Shown here: piece by piece, positions 1 to 7,327 of the stretch
How positions within the stretch are numbered: the stretch's first letter is position 1
Layout of the letters: each line of letters starts with the position of its first letter
From: a virus
Direction: 5' to 3' (one strand)
Virus record (IMG/VR): IMGVR_UViG_3300005471_000014
Location: 1-64,000 of that record
DNA: 64,000 bases
The notes under the pieces: generated by a model
The model's database searches: none
Seen by the model: the letters and a program-made list of their open reading frames with translations, nothing else
Told to the model about the DNA's origin: nothing
Program-made: the position numbers and the translations under genes

Positions 1-4
1 ACGG

Positions 5-337
5 ATGCACGGCGATTCTCCGTTAGCGCTGAGCATGACGCTCAGCGAGCCAAGCGATAGACTTCACTCCCACATGGACGACACCCAAGAACGCGAGCGC
101 TTGAAAGCCTCGCTGCGAAATACCCTCAAGCTGATGGAGCAGATGGGCTCCGACCGCCACATGCTTCTCGATGTGATGCAGGAGGTCGTCAACGAGGAGC
201 GCGCGCGAGCTGTCGAGGCAAGCGGAGTCCGGCCGTCCGTGGGCGCATCCAATAGGATGACTCCGCTCGCCTCTGATACGAAGAGCGGCGAGAGGGCCGA
301 GGCCCGCACGACCAAGAGAAAAAAAGTTAGACGGTAA
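5..337 (+). CDS. Hypothetical protein, possibly continuing from the right edge of the window
   Basis: I do not recognise the family. The product is charged and probably helical, with a Lys/Arg-rich tail (ending KRKKVRR). Internal ATGs lie at 5 and 74; neither has a clear ribosome site. The frame is open to the left edge, and a GTG frame with a good AAGGAG site near 63930 runs off the right edge in the phase that would join this frame at position 5. If the genome is circular, the true start would therefore be 63942. That junction is inference. Confidence 0.45.
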   Translation: MHGDSPLALSMTLSEPSDRLHSHMDDTQERERLKASLRNTLKLMEQMGSDRHMLLDVMQEVVNEERARAVEASGVRPSVGASNRMTPLASDTKSGERAEARTTKRKKVRR

Positions 338-371
338 CGGAATCGGTCGCCTTGCTCGTCCTTCCTCCCAA

Positions 372-461
372 GGAGACGAGTCCCATGTTCCTCGCGTTAG
401 CGGGGATGAAGCAGACGGAATCGAATGGGCCGGCACAAAAGCAAGATCGGGACTCGTCTCC
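372..461. repeat. Perfect 13-bp inverted repeat around a tiny reading frame
   Basis: The arms GGAGACGAGTCCC (372-384) and GGGACTCGTCTCC (449-461) are exact reverse complements, 64 bases apart. The left arm contains the only plausible ribosome site of the small frame 385-474. In RNA the pairing would hide that site. It could be a terminator-like or regulatory RNA structure. Confidence 0.4.
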
Positions 462-474
462 CCTCCTCTCGTAA
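385..474 (+). CDS. Possible 29-residue peptide
   Basis: ATG at 385 follows AAGGAG by a normal distance and the frame ends with TAA at 472-474. The peptide begins MFLALAGMKQ and matches nothing I know. It lies inside the 13-bp inverted repeat. It may be only a leader peptide or chance. Confidence 0.25.
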   Translation: MFLALAGMKQTESNGPAQKQDRDSSPLLS

Positions 475-483
475 AAGCTCCCG

Positions 484-651
484 ATGATTCGCGGCAGTGA
501 CGATCCACGCTGGCGCGCGGAGCGCATACGCCGGCTCAAGAAGTGGGACGCGATCATCAGGAAGAGACCGGAGGGACCCCCACCGAAGGGACCCAAGAAG
601 GGACCCAAGCGGAAACGTCCGAAACGCCGAGCAGCGAGGGGACCTCGATGA
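484..651 (+). CDS. Small Lys/Arg/Pro-rich basic protein
   Basis: This 55-residue frame starts MIRGSDDPRW and becomes a basic Gly-Pro-Lys repeat (GPPPKGPKKGPKRK), encoded by near-tandem GGGACCCAAG units. Its TGA overlaps the ATG of the next gene as ATGA, a common phage coupling that supports translation of both. It could bind nucleic acid or the membrane surface; this is inference. Confidence 0.45.
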   Translation: MIRGSDDPRWRAERIRRLKKWDAIIRKRPEGPPPKGPKKGPKRKRPKRRAARGPR

Positions 652-887
652 AGAAGCCCGAAACGATCGACATCGCCCTCCTCCTCGCCGTGCTCGCACT
701 GCTCGTGATGCTGGCGACAGGAACGTGGCAGCAGGCGATCAGCGCCACGCACGAGCTAGGTGAGCTTCGCGATCCCCCCGCCCACCACGAACTGATAGAT
801 CATGATGAGACACACGAGCCCGAGCACGACGAGAACCACCGTCTTCACCGGCTCGGGAAGCGGCAAGCGGGAAACGCCCCACCATAG
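648..887 (+). CDS. Small single-pass membrane protein
   Basis: The ATG at 648 overlaps the previous stop. After a short MKKPETID head there is one long hydrophobic segment (about residues 8-27) and then a His/Asp/Glu-rich tail. The tail is antisense to the membrane gene at 756-938, so the two frames overlap tail to tail by about 130 bases. The N-terminal half looks like a real membrane anchor. The histidine-rich tail may be a by-product of the opposite gene. A lysis role (spanin-like) is possible but has no specific support. Confidence 0.4.
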   Translation: MKKPETIDIALLLAVLALLVMLATGTWQQAISATHELGELRDPPAHHELIDHDETHEPEHDENHRLHRLGKRQAGNAPP

Positions 888-938
888 CAGCGCCATCCCC
901 GCAAGAACGATAAACACCACGATCAACATCGTAATCAC
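756..938 (-). CDS. Two-helix membrane protein, Thivi_2564-like
   Basis: A 60-residue protein with two hydrophobic helices (about residues 3-22 and 32-52) separated by RLPLPEPVK. The GTG start at 938 is preceded by a strong AGGAGG site on the - strand. Size and the helix-polar turn-helix layout resemble the small Thivi_2564-type membrane proteins of proteobacteria and their phages. A holin-like role is possible because no other holin is evident. Two CGCTGAGC motifs lie just upstream (955-973). Confidence 0.65.
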   Translation of the reverse strand: MITMLIVVFIVLAGMALLWWGVSRLPLPEPVKTVVLVVLGLVCLIMIYQFVVGGGIAKLT

Positions 939-1332
939 GCTTACCTCCTTCCAACGCTGAGCACGCGCTGAGCGATCTTCGGGAAAAATGAAATGTGAAT
1001 AACCGTGCAGGTGCGCGGGTACCTGGCGGCCGGCGCTCGCTGGCGCGGGGTTGTGGGGTTAAGTCAAATCTGCTGCGTTGCGTCGGGATTATGTCGAGGG
1101 ACCCGACCGCCTGGCGAGCAGAATAGGTAATGTCGCGCTGCGCTCGTGGCAGTCCGTGGCACTGCATCGCATCAATCCCTTCTAGATCAATAGCTTGCGC
1201 GCTATGGCCCGTCCCCCCGAGGGTCAAGCGCACCCAAGCGCGGCGCAGCATGGCCCGGCGCGGCCGCTCTCACGCGTGCGCGCACGAACGCGGCGCCCTC
1301 GGCGCCCTGCTCTAGCGGCGCTTCGCGAGCGG
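939..1332. other. Non-coding stretch upstream of the small membrane gene
   Basis: No frame with a credible ribosome site was found on either strand. The stretch carries two direct copies of CGCTGAGC (955-962 and 966-973). No clear promoter is visible. Confidence 0.4.
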
Positions 1333-1839
1333 TCACGGTCGGCCCGACTCCGCCGCGGCGCGCGCATTCGCGCGCTCGACGTGCATCGATGCTGCTCGCT
1401 GGACCGCTCCCGCTACCGCGCCCTCGCTATCGCGTCGCGCGTTCTCAGCTCGCCGGCTCAAGCTCTCCCGGTCCGCCGCGCTTTGAGCCTTGAGCATCGT
1501 ATCGGGCCGGTGTGCGATTGCTGGCAATGCTGGCGCGCTCTCCTCGATCGGCGCATGCGTCGCGAGCAGCACCACAAGCTTCTCGACGAGATCGCGTCGG
1601 ACTTCTTGACGCACTCTGACCTCGGCAGTCAGCTCGGTATGCACTTCGCGCGGCAGGACTCGGCCGAGTAGTCCCAGGAATGGGCCAGGGTTCTCTATCG
1701 CCTGTCCTGCTAGGTAATCGACCCCTCCCGCCTGCATCAGCGCTTTCAGGGTCATCGCGCGGAGGTCTGGCATCTGGTTCGGGGTGCCACGCTGGCGCCC
1801 GCCGCGACGCTCGCCGGGTCTGCTGCCTTTACCTGCCAT
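1333..1839 (-). CDS. Probable small terminase subunit (TerS-like)
   Basis: The 168-residue product starts MAGKGSRPGERRGGRQRGTP, a basic Gly-rich head typical of many phage TerS-like proteins (GRPKGS.N type). A helical middle follows (about 26-90, with GLLGRVLPREVHTELT), then a long Ala/Arg/Glu tail. If the window ends join, it lies about 5 kb upstream of TerL in the direction of late transcription, a reasonable TerS position. There is no strongly diagnostic motif, so a generic DNA-binding phage protein remains possible. Confidence 0.45.
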   Translation of the reverse strand: MAGKGSRPGERRGGRQRGTPNQMPDLRAMTLKALMQAGGVDYLAGQAIENPGPFLGLLGRVLPREVHTELTAEVRVRQEVRRDLVEKLVVLLATHAPIEESAPALPAIAHRPDTMLKAQSAADRESLSRRAENARRDSEGAVAGAVQRAASMHVERANARAAAESGRP

Positions 1840-1876
1840 CGATTGCTACTCGCTCACGCATATAGATAAGGAGTCG

Positions 1877-1987
1877 ATGCACGCTCAGCGTGCGCTCAGC
1901 ATCGCCCTAACACGTCACAAAGTGACGGAAATCTTGACACTTCTTGTCACCCCTCGAATTCGCATCATAGCAAATTCAGTTACTTAG
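1877..1987 (+). CDS. Possible 36-residue leader peptide
   Basis: ATAAGGAG lies 6-8 bases before an ATG at 1877 and the frame ends with TAG at 1985-1987. The DNA is rich in inverted repeats. The same ATAAGGAG context occurs before the GTG frame at 63942. The peptide (MHAQRALSIA...) is not recognisable, so it may be a leader. Confidence 0.3.
   Translation: MHAQRALSIALTRHKVTEILTLLVTPRIRIIANSVT
1914..1949. promoter_or_regulatory. Clustered GTCAC/GTGAC inverted repeats
   Basis: Two dyads sit side by side: GTCAC-AAA-GTGAC (1914-1926) and TGACA-CTTCT-TGTCA (1935-1949). Their centres are about 22 bases apart, two helical turns. They lie between the - strand TerS-like gene and the + strand gene train that starts at 2059, a natural control position. 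A TTGACA hexamer overlaps the second dyad but no good -10 follows it. Confidence 0.4.
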
Positions 1988-2058
1988 CGACATGGCACGT
2001 ATCGTGCTTATCTAACGGCAGGGTGGAAAATCCACCCTAACCGAGAGAGCAGAGCACA

Positions 2059-2253
2059 ATGGCTAATTCCTACGAATCGATTCAGCTCGCGCGGCTTGTG
2101 AGTTGGATTCAGTCCCACGATTGCCATGCGCACGTCACACCAGACGGTCGCATCTGCATCGGGGGTCACGCGATCGAGGGCGATGGCTCGCACTCGACGT
2201 GCATCGATTACGTCCGCACGTATCAGCAAGCGCGCGACGTACTGGGTTACTGA
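2059..2253 (+). CDS. Hypothetical 64-residue protein
   Basis: Starts MANSYESIQLARLVSWIQSH after a purine-rich GAGAGAGCAGAG leader. It is a small soluble protein with Cys and His residues but no clear metal-site spacing. It is the first gene of the left + strand train, directly ahead of the DUF932 gene. Function unknown. Confidence 0.6.
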   Translation: MANSYESIQLARLVSWIQSHDCHAHVTPDGRICIGGHAIEGDGSHSTCIDYVRTYQQARDVLGY

Positions 2254-2326
2254 CGGGGCTTCATCAGGGCGCCCGTCCGCGGGTTCCCTCATGAATCCCC
2301 CGAATCCACCAAAGGGAACAACGCAG

Positions 2327-3226
2327 ATGCACAACAACTTGCACAACTTCACGCGCGGCGCGGCGCTCAACGCCAGCACGATCGCGCGCTATCTCACCCC
2401 GATGGCAGACGACCGTATGCGCGCGCTCGCACCCTCGGTCTTTGCTAACCGGCCGCACGAATCACGCTCGGAACGCTACGCGTACATTCCGACATCGACC
2501 GTGCTGGCCGGTCTGCGCAACGAAGGGTTCGTTCCGGTTTCGGTCCAGCAGTCGCGCTCGCGCACTCCCGGTAAGGCGGAGTTCACGAAGCATCTCATCA
2601 AGCTCTCGCGAGCGGATGTCACGAGCGTGCGCGTCGGTGACTCCATTCCCCAGGTCTGTCTGGTGAACAGTCACGATGGAACGAGCGCTTACAAGCTCTA
2701 CGTCGGTCTGTTCCGGTTCGTCTGCTCGAACGGGCTCATGGTGTGCGATGGCTCGTTTGACTCGATCACCATCCAGCACACCGGCAACGTGCGAGACGAA
2801 GTCATCGAAGGTAGCTATCGCGTCATCGAAGCCGCAAAGGCTATCGGCGATCGCGTCGACGAATGGCGCGGCATCACGCTCGACACCGGCGAGCAGATGG
2901 CGCTCGCGACTGCGGCTCACCAATTGCGCTGGGACGGCGCGGACGATGAGAAGCGCGCGCCGATCGAGCCGGCCGCACTCCTGACCGCGCAGCGGCACGA
3001 AGATAACGGCGCGGACTTGTGGCGCACGTTCAACCGAGTTCAGGAGAACACCATCAAGGGCGGCCAGCGCTACACGCTCCCGCCTGCACAGGGTCACTTC
3101 CGCCGCAGACGCATGCATGTGCGTGAGGTCGCGGGCATCGATCAGAACACGAGTTTGAATCGTGCGCTGTGGACGCTCGCCGATGCACTCAAGAAGCACA
3201 AGACGGGTGAAGCGCTCGCCGCGTGA
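2327..3226 (+). CDS. DUF932 family protein
   Basis: The 299-residue product carries the hallmarks I recall for DUF932 (phage/plasmid-like protein): YAYIPTSTVLAGLRNEGF near residue 47, a central VNSHDGTSAYKLYVGLFRFV segment near 120, CSNGLMV, and HTGNVRDEVIEGSY. The start at 2327 follows AAGGGA; an in-frame ATG at 2291 is an alternative. DUF932 proteins are common in mobile elements and large phages and their biochemical role is not settled. A GC-rich hairpin follows the stop. Confidence 0.8.
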   Translation: MHNNLHNFTRGAALNASTIARYLTPMADDRMRALAPSVFANRPHESRSERYAYIPTSTVLAGLRNEGFVPVSVQQSRSRTPGKAEFTKHLIKLSRADVTSVRVGDSIPQVCLVNSHDGTSAYKLYVGLFRFVCSNGLMVCDGSFDSITIQHTGNVRDEVIEGSYRVIEAAKAIGDRVDEWRGITLDTGEQMALATAAHQLRWDGADDEKRAPIEPAALLTAQRHEDNGADLWRTFNRVQENTIKGGQRYTLPPAQGHFRRRRMHVREVAGIDQNTSLNRALWTLADALKKHKTGEALAA

Positions 3227-3235
3227 TGGCTTAGC

Positions 3236-3261
3236 GGGCGCCTCGGAAATCCGGGGCGCCC
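3236..3261 (+). terminator. GC-rich hairpin after the DUF932 gene
   Basis: GGGCGCC and GGCGCCC arms pair around a smaller CGG-AAAT-CCG stem, 9 bases after the stop. There is no U-tract, so it is a weak or factor-dependent terminator, or an RNA 3'-end stabiliser. Confidence 0.4.
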
Positions 3262-3292
3262 CACCAAGCTTTCACAACCGAGGGTCACGACG

Positions 3293-3439
3293 ATGACGAA
3301 GTCACAGCGCTATTACTTGACGGTCTGTGCCGGGGAAATCCCGCGCGACTTCCGTCACGGAGGGTATGACCCCTACGACACCGCGGCGAGTTGGTTCTAT
3401 CTCGCGCTCGCTGCCTTGGGTCGCAACCATGCCGCGTGA
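3293..3439 (+). CDS. Hypothetical 48-residue protein
   Basis: ATG at 3293 follows the phage's recurrent start leader GAGGGTCAC. The peptide (MTKSQRYYLTVC... to ...ALGRNHAA) has natural aromatic and helical composition. It overlaps the next gene start by 11 bases. Function unknown. Confidence 0.55.
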   Translation: MTKSQRYYLTVCAGEIPRDFRHGGYDPYDTAASWFYLALAALGRNHAA

Positions 3440-3686
3440 AAAAGCCATCGACAAGCTCTCGGACTCCGAAGTCCTAGCGCTTTCCCTATGGATCACGGCC
3501 AGACCGCGCTCGTGGCGCCGCGACCTAGTGGCCGCATTCGAGGTGAGCGGCCAGGGGGTCACCGGATATACATCCGAGCTTCAGCGCATTCGCAACCGCC
3601 TCGGCGCGTCATTCCTTGCCCGCCTCGATACCGCGGAGGTCTTGAAGGCCGGTGAGGCAGTAGCCAGGGCGCGCGCGGGCAAATAG
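3429..3686 (+). CDS. Hypothetical 85-residue protein
   Basis: Starts MPREKAIDKLSDSEVLALSL. The helical segment around residues 24-55 (RPRSWRRDLVAAFEVSGQ...ELQRIRNRLG) could be a helix-turn-helix fold, but I cannot name a family. It is coupled by overlap to the preceding small gene. Confidence 0.6.
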   Translation: MPREKAIDKLSDSEVLALSLWITARPRSWRRDLVAAFEVSGQGVTGYTSELQRIRNRLGASFLARLDTAEVLKAGEAVARARAGK

Positions 3687-3696
3687 AGTGCCACTC

Positions 3697-3933
3697 ATGT
3701 CAAAATCAAGACCAACGACCGAATGGGCAATTTTCCGCCAATGCCATCGAACCTTCGAGATGAAGCGCTTCACCCCGACCGTCGATGGCAACGCGCGGGT
3801 ATTCCACTCGCACCGCGCGGTGCGCGACTGGGCCTATGACAACGGCATCGCGGGCCAGCGCAATAGCTATGTCACGTTTCGACAGGTCCCGCGCAGCGCG
3901 GCGCCTCACACCACAACCGATCACGGAGTTTGA
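3697..3933 (+). CDS. Hypothetical 78-residue protein
   Basis: Starts MSKSRPTTEWAIFRQCHRTF; a GTG nine bases upstream is an alternative. It is basic, with aromatic residues spread through the chain. No family is recognised. It lies one base ahead of the next gene in the same train. Confidence 0.5.
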   Translation: MSKSRPTTEWAIFRQCHRTFEMKRFTPTVDGNARVFHSHRAVRDWAYDNGIAGQRNSYVTFRQVPRSAAPHTTTDHGV

Positions 3934-3934
3934 T

Positions 3935-4135
3935 ATGGACCCGGAAACCTGTCTCGCCGAATTGCAAGCGCTCATCAACAAGCGCGAATGGGTCTCGGCG
4001 ATCGAGCATCTAAACAACTACTACCGATGGAGACTGCGCGGCGGATTCGAGCCGCGTGATGGCGATAACCGCGCCGACACGCTCGCCAATCTGATGTGCG
4101 ATCGGCTGAGCGGCTTTCTGGAACGGCCCATCTGA
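3935..4135 (+). CDS. Hypothetical 66-residue protein
   Basis: Starts MDPETCLAELQALINKREWV after CGGAG. Predicted mostly helical (residues 4-32), with a polar loop RGGFEPRDGDNR and a second helix. No known family. Confidence 0.6.
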   Translation: MDPETCLAELQALINKREWVSAIEHLNNYYRWRLRGGFEPRDGDNRADTLANLMCDRLSGFLERPI

Positions 4136-4150
4136 TGATGCTGAACAGAC

Positions 4151-4170
4151 GCGCACGCGAAAGCGTGCGC
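4151..4170 (+). terminator. Very stable hairpin with GAAA tetraloop
   Basis: GCGCACGC-GAAA-GCGTGCGC forms a perfect 8-bp stem closed by a GNRA tetraloop, in the only gap between neighbouring genes here. It lacks a U-run. It may stabilise or separate the mRNAs of the flanking genes. Confidence 0.4.
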
Positions 4171-4206
4171 TCGACTCAGCACCAACACCACACCGAGATC
4201 ACTGCC

Positions 4207-4755
4207 ATGAAGCTAGACCCCGCTCTGCTGAATCCCATGCTCACCATGACCGATGGCGCGGACTACAAAGCCGAGGAATTTCCGAGCGGCATTCGCGTTG
4301 CAATTCGGCTCAAGGGCGAAAACTACACGCTTGAGCATCTGGAACTGATCGTCGGCGAGATGAAGCGGGTCCGGGAATTCCTCACTAGCCTCGCGACCGT
4401 TACCAAGGAGGCGGAAGCCGCGGCAACGGATAACGGGTTCTCGCGCGACGAGGACGGCGATTGGCGTGCCAGTCCTGGCCGGTTCGAGGGGGAGCCTTGG
4501 TATCTCCCGTACTTCTATCAATCCACGCTCGACGGCATGGGCGAAGCATTCGGCACGGAGGACTTCACCGAATGCGAGGTCATCGATGTCGAGCCGGCGG
4601 AGCGTGCCGCGTTCGGCTTGGCCCCTGATACGACGCGTGTCGCGGTCACGTTCAGCGAGCAAGGATTCCTGGGTATGCGCGAATTGAACGAGCAGGACTA
4701 CAAGACTCTCGCCGGTTCGTATGCCTCAACCGACGATGACGAACAGGAGGGTTGA
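4207..4755 (+). CDS. Hypothetical acidic 182-residue protein
   Basis: Starts MKLDPALLNPMLTMTDGADY. It is acidic overall (ending STDDDEQEG), with alternating strand-like and helical segments (EFPSGIRVAIRLKGENYTLE, then a helix to about residue 62). Family not recognised. The AGGAGG at its 3' end serves as the ribosome site of the next gene. Confidence 0.6.
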   Translation: MKLDPALLNPMLTMTDGADYKAEEFPSGIRVAIRLKGENYTLEHLELIVGEMKRVREFLTSLATVTKEAEAAATDNGFSRDEDGDWRASPGRFEGEPWYLPYFYQSTLDGMGEAFGTEDFTECEVIDVEPAERAAFGLAPDTTRVAVTFSEQGFLGMRELNEQDYKTLAGSYASTDDDEQEG

Positions 4756-4759
4756 TTCC

Positions 4760-5029
4760 ATGAACCGTCAAGCCGCACTTCCCTATGTCTCGCACCGGAT
4801 CACGGATTCCTATCCGCCGCGCGATCAGGATGAGACCACGATTCCCGATAACGCGCGTCTCGTTGGATGGCAGTGCGGTCACGAGCCGCTGTTCGTCGCA
4901 GTGTGGGATTCCGTGACCGGCAATCGCGTCGAGGCTTCCGACGCGGAGGACGCCGCGCGCGAATATCTGCTCGCGCGGAACTGGTTCGCCGATGCCGCGA
5001 ATCCCCCTGACGCCGATCACATCATTTAA
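4760..5029 (+). CDS. Hypothetical 89-residue protein
   Basis: ATG at 4760 is 9 bases after AGGAGG. The product (MNRQAALPYVSHRITDSYPP...) has a CGHEPLFVAVWDSVTG stretch and an acidic helix (DAEDAAREYLLARNWF) resembling a small alpha/beta fold. Unknown function. Confidence 0.6.
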   Translation: MNRQAALPYVSHRITDSYPPRDQDETTIPDNARLVGWQCGHEPLFVAVWDSVTGNRVEASDAEDAAREYLLARNWFADAANPPDADHII

Positions 5030-5052
5030 GTCTCAACCAAGGGTCACGCATC

Positions 5053-5424
5053 ATGAGCAAATACAAATGGGATTCGCCCAACGAATGGCTAGCGGCGAAA
5101 GCTGCGAAGTATGCCCAGGCGGGCAATGTCACCGAGCTGCATTCGCTCCTGACCTCCATCATCGACAAGATTGATCCGGATTCGGTACAGGATGTGTTCC
5201 AGTCCGAGATGGAGTCGGACGAATATTTCCTCGATCAAGAGCCATTCGACGCCATCAACAAATTCTCGCGCGATCAGATCGTGCGCGCGCTCGAAAGCGT
5301 GAGCATTCAATGCTACGACCACGAGAGCACCGAAGAGCTGCGCGAAGCGCTGCGCGTCAATTATTCCGATGGCACGCTCAAAGCCGACGACATTGCCGCA
5401 TTCTCCGATGAGGCATCGACATGA
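5053..5424 (+). CDS. Hypothetical acidic 123-residue protein
   Basis: Starts MSKYKWDSPNEWLAAKAAKY after the recurrent AAGGGTCAC leader. Strongly acidic and helical, including IIDKIDPDSVQDVFQSEMES. An acidic, possibly DNA-mimic-like composition is visible but no family is recognised. The stop overlaps the next start (ATGA). Confidence 0.6.
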   Translation: MSKYKWDSPNEWLAAKAAKYAQAGNVTELHSLLTSIIDKIDPDSVQDVFQSEMESDEYFLDQEPFDAINKFSRDQIVRALESVSIQCYDHESTEELREALRVNYSDGTLKADDIAAFSDEAST

Positions 5425-5735
5425 ATACGCGCGACGCCAGCACCGCACCGACGCCGGAAGCCGCGCGCGTGGAAGAAACGGCTACGGGGCTGAAGCAGTA
5501 CCAGCGCGACGCGTTGACGGTGCTCCGCGCGCGGATCGATCCGAATGATTCGGGATTCGTGGGAACGGACGAAGTCCGCGCCGCGATTCGAGCGATTGGC
5601 CCGTACCTCACCGACACGCTTTCACTGATTGATGTGGCGGCAGGGGGCGGATACTACGGCCAGCGCGAATACGTAGCGCGCGATGCGGACAGGGTCCGCA
5701 CCCGCCGCAAACAAAACGCGGACAAGCCCACATGA
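5421..5735 (+). CDS. Hypothetical 104-residue protein
   Basis: ATGA-coupled to its neighbours. It begins with a Thr/Ala/Pro-rich arm (MNTRDASTAPTPEAARVEE) and ends with a basic tail (RTRRKQNADKPT). The middle has a YQRDALTVLRARIDPNDSGF helix-loop that superficially resembles an EF-hand, but the spacing is not convincing. Confidence 0.55.
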   Translation: MNTRDASTAPTPEAARVEETATGLKQYQRDALTVLRARIDPNDSGFVGTDEVRAAIRAIGPYLTDTLSLIDVAAGGGYYGQREYVARDADRVRTRRKQNADKPT

Positions 5736-6274
5736 CGCGCCTACCGGATGGTGCCAACGTTACCGCGCCTACTCAGCGAGAGATTGTCGCCGTTCTGCGC
5801 AGACATCCGCTCGTGAAGCTGCGCGAGACCGTGCGGCGCGCGTTCGTGGTTGGCAGTCAGGCCAAGGGCGCGGCGCACGCCGAGAGCGATGTCGATATCC
5901 TGCTCGAAGTCGAGCCGACGCCAAACACCACAGCGGAGCAGCTAGAAGAGCGTTATCGCCAAGCGCTTCGCCAGTATTTCGTGACGCATAACATCCGCGG
6001 CAAAGACGATTCGATTCATCCGCAATGGCAGGGGCGCCGCGTTGACCTGTATTTCACCTACGACGCGGATAAAGAGACGCGCCCGAAGATCGAATTAACC
6101 GCAAGGCCAGACCCGCAGCAACAAAAGACCAACATCGCACAGCTACGTCGAGCGCTCGACTTCTACGATGCGGCACTCCGCGATCCCAAAGGCCACGAAG
6201 TCGGCGCGGTGCGCGATGGGCTCGAATGGGTACTCAAGGCCGCGCGAGCTGTGACAGGGAGCACCAACACATGA
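5732..6274 (+). CDS. MntA-like minimal nucleotidyltransferase
   Basis: A 180-residue protein with the polymerase-beta nucleotidyltransferase signature: AFVVGSQAKG (Gly41-Ser42), ESDVDILLEV (Asp53 and Asp55, metal ligands) and a third carboxylate in GRRVDLYF (Asp105). All three catalytic acids are present. MNT-type enzymes such as MntA transfer AMP to HepT toxins and act as antitoxins; others modify tRNA or small molecules. No HepT-like partner (RX4-6HXY) is visible next door. In a phage accessory region an anti-defence antitoxin role is plausible but is inference. Confidence 0.75.
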   Translation: MTRLPDGANVTAPTQREIVAVLRRHPLVKLRETVRRAFVVGSQAKGAAHAESDVDILLEVEPTPNTTAEQLEERYRQALRQYFVTHNIRGKDDSIHPQWQGRRVDLYFTYDADKETRPKIELTARPDPQQQKTNIAQLRRALDFYDAALRDPKGHEVGAVRDGLEWVLKAARAVTGSTNT

Positions 6275-6750
6275 GCGTCGGGACATCCGGATATATGGAA
6301 CAGGCCCAGGCCATTGCAAGCGAGCACCCGCAATTCAAGACGGCGCCATTCCGCGCGAAGGCCGATGTGCTCGAAACGATCCGCAACCATTGGTCCGAAT
6401 TTGAACGAGATGGACTTACCATCGAGCAGGCGGCGAATGCAGCGCTTGTTCAGATATTGCCGATGCCATGGTGCGAGAGCTGCCGCAGCTATCACCATGC
6501 GAGCGCGCCTCACATCCGGTCAGAACGGACCACGCCCAAACTCATTTGGGATCAACTCAGCGAAGCGTCGCTTGCACTTGCGAATGCGAAGGCCCGCCTC
6601 TACATGCTCGATAGGACCGTTGCGCATTATGAGGCGGATCGCGCGCTGTGGGAGCAATCGCAATCGATCCTCTCGCTCTACAGAGAAGCGGAAGGCCAAC
6701 TGAATGCTTTGGGCAATGTGGTGCGAGAGCTGGCCAAAGATAGCCTATGA
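6271..6750 (+). CDS. Hypothetical 159-residue protein with CxxC
   Basis: ATGA-coupled to the nucleotidyltransferase gene. The central PMPWCESCRSYHH has a CxxC with nearby histidines that could bind zinc. The C-terminal half (residues 95-159) looks like a coiled coil. A PMPWCPxC-like motif recurs in the small protein at 61598-61807. It does not resemble HepT. Function unknown. Confidence 0.55.
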   Translation: MSVGTSGYMEQAQAIASEHPQFKTAPFRAKADVLETIRNHWSEFERDGLTIEQAANAALVQILPMPWCESCRSYHHASAPHIRSERTTPKLIWDQLSEASLALANAKARLYMLDRTVAHYEADRALWEQSQSILSLYREAEGQLNALGNVVRELAKDSL

Positions 6751-7088
6751 GCTACATAAGAGTCATCCCGCGCGATCTATTCAACGAAGCCAACTTGCTG
6801 AAGTGCTTCGGTCGTCTTTGGATCGAGACCGAGCGCTTTCGCTGCGTGCGTATTGAGCACGACGGCGATCCGTTCCAGATCGAACAGAACGAGGACAGCG
6901 GTTCGCTCAGCATTGCGAACGTGCAGGTGCGGATCGGGGGCCGGTCTTGCCAAGTGTGGCGCCCCCTGAACAGTCGCGACGCCTGGCCGCTCTACTTGCA
7001 AGTCGGCGACGAGGATGAGATTCGCGTATTCACCGACGAAGGCGCCCTGTCATCCGAAATGATGGCGCTTATCGAGGCCGCATCATGA
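6747..7088 (+). CDS. Hypothetical 113-residue protein
   Basis: Starts MSYIRVIPRDLFNEANLLKC; strand-rich, with alternating hydrophobics (SLSIANVQVRIGGRSCQVWR, YLQVGDEDEIRVFTDEG). Overlaps both neighbours by four bases. Not recognised. Confidence 0.6.
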   Translation: MSYIRVIPRDLFNEANLLKCFGRLWIETERFRCVRIEHDGDPFQIEQNEDSGSLSIANVQVRIGGRSCQVWRPLNSRDAWPLYLQVGDEDEIRVFTDEGALSSEMMALIEAAS

Positions 7089-7126
7089 ACGCGCCCCCCA
7101 GCTCACAGGAAAATAACGGAGGAGTC

Positions 7127-7327
7127 ATGTCACAAAGCACCAGCACACCGCAGCTCTATACGCTGGAAGTCGACGGACGACTCGGACCGGTAGGCGCCTA
7201 CACGAGTCCAGCGGAGGCGCTACCCGATGCCATGGCGGCTGCGAACGAGAACGCGACAATCCGCCTCCGGGGCATTGAGCGCGATTACCTGTTGCAACGG
7301 CTTCCGAATGGCGCGGAGTGGGTATGA
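7127..7327 (+). CDS. Hypothetical 66-residue protein
   Basis: The chosen ATG at 7127 follows CGGAGGAG and gives MSQSTSTPQLYTLEVDGRLG. An in-frame ATG at 7085 overlaps the previous stop and would add 14 residues. Small alpha/beta-like protein; family unknown. Confidence 0.55.
   Translation: MSQSTSTPQLYTLEVDGRLGPVGAYTSPAEALPDAMAAANENATIRLRGIERDYLLQRLPNGAEWV

Noticed and set aside
1195-1671. 158-residue + strand frame
   Set aside because: It mirrors the TerS-like gene on the other strand; Arg/Ser/Leu-rich shadow composition and no ribosome site.
6271-6750. HepT toxin partner for the nucleotidyltransferase
   Set aside because: The HepT motif RX4-6HXY is absent; the protein has CxxC and a coiled coil instead.
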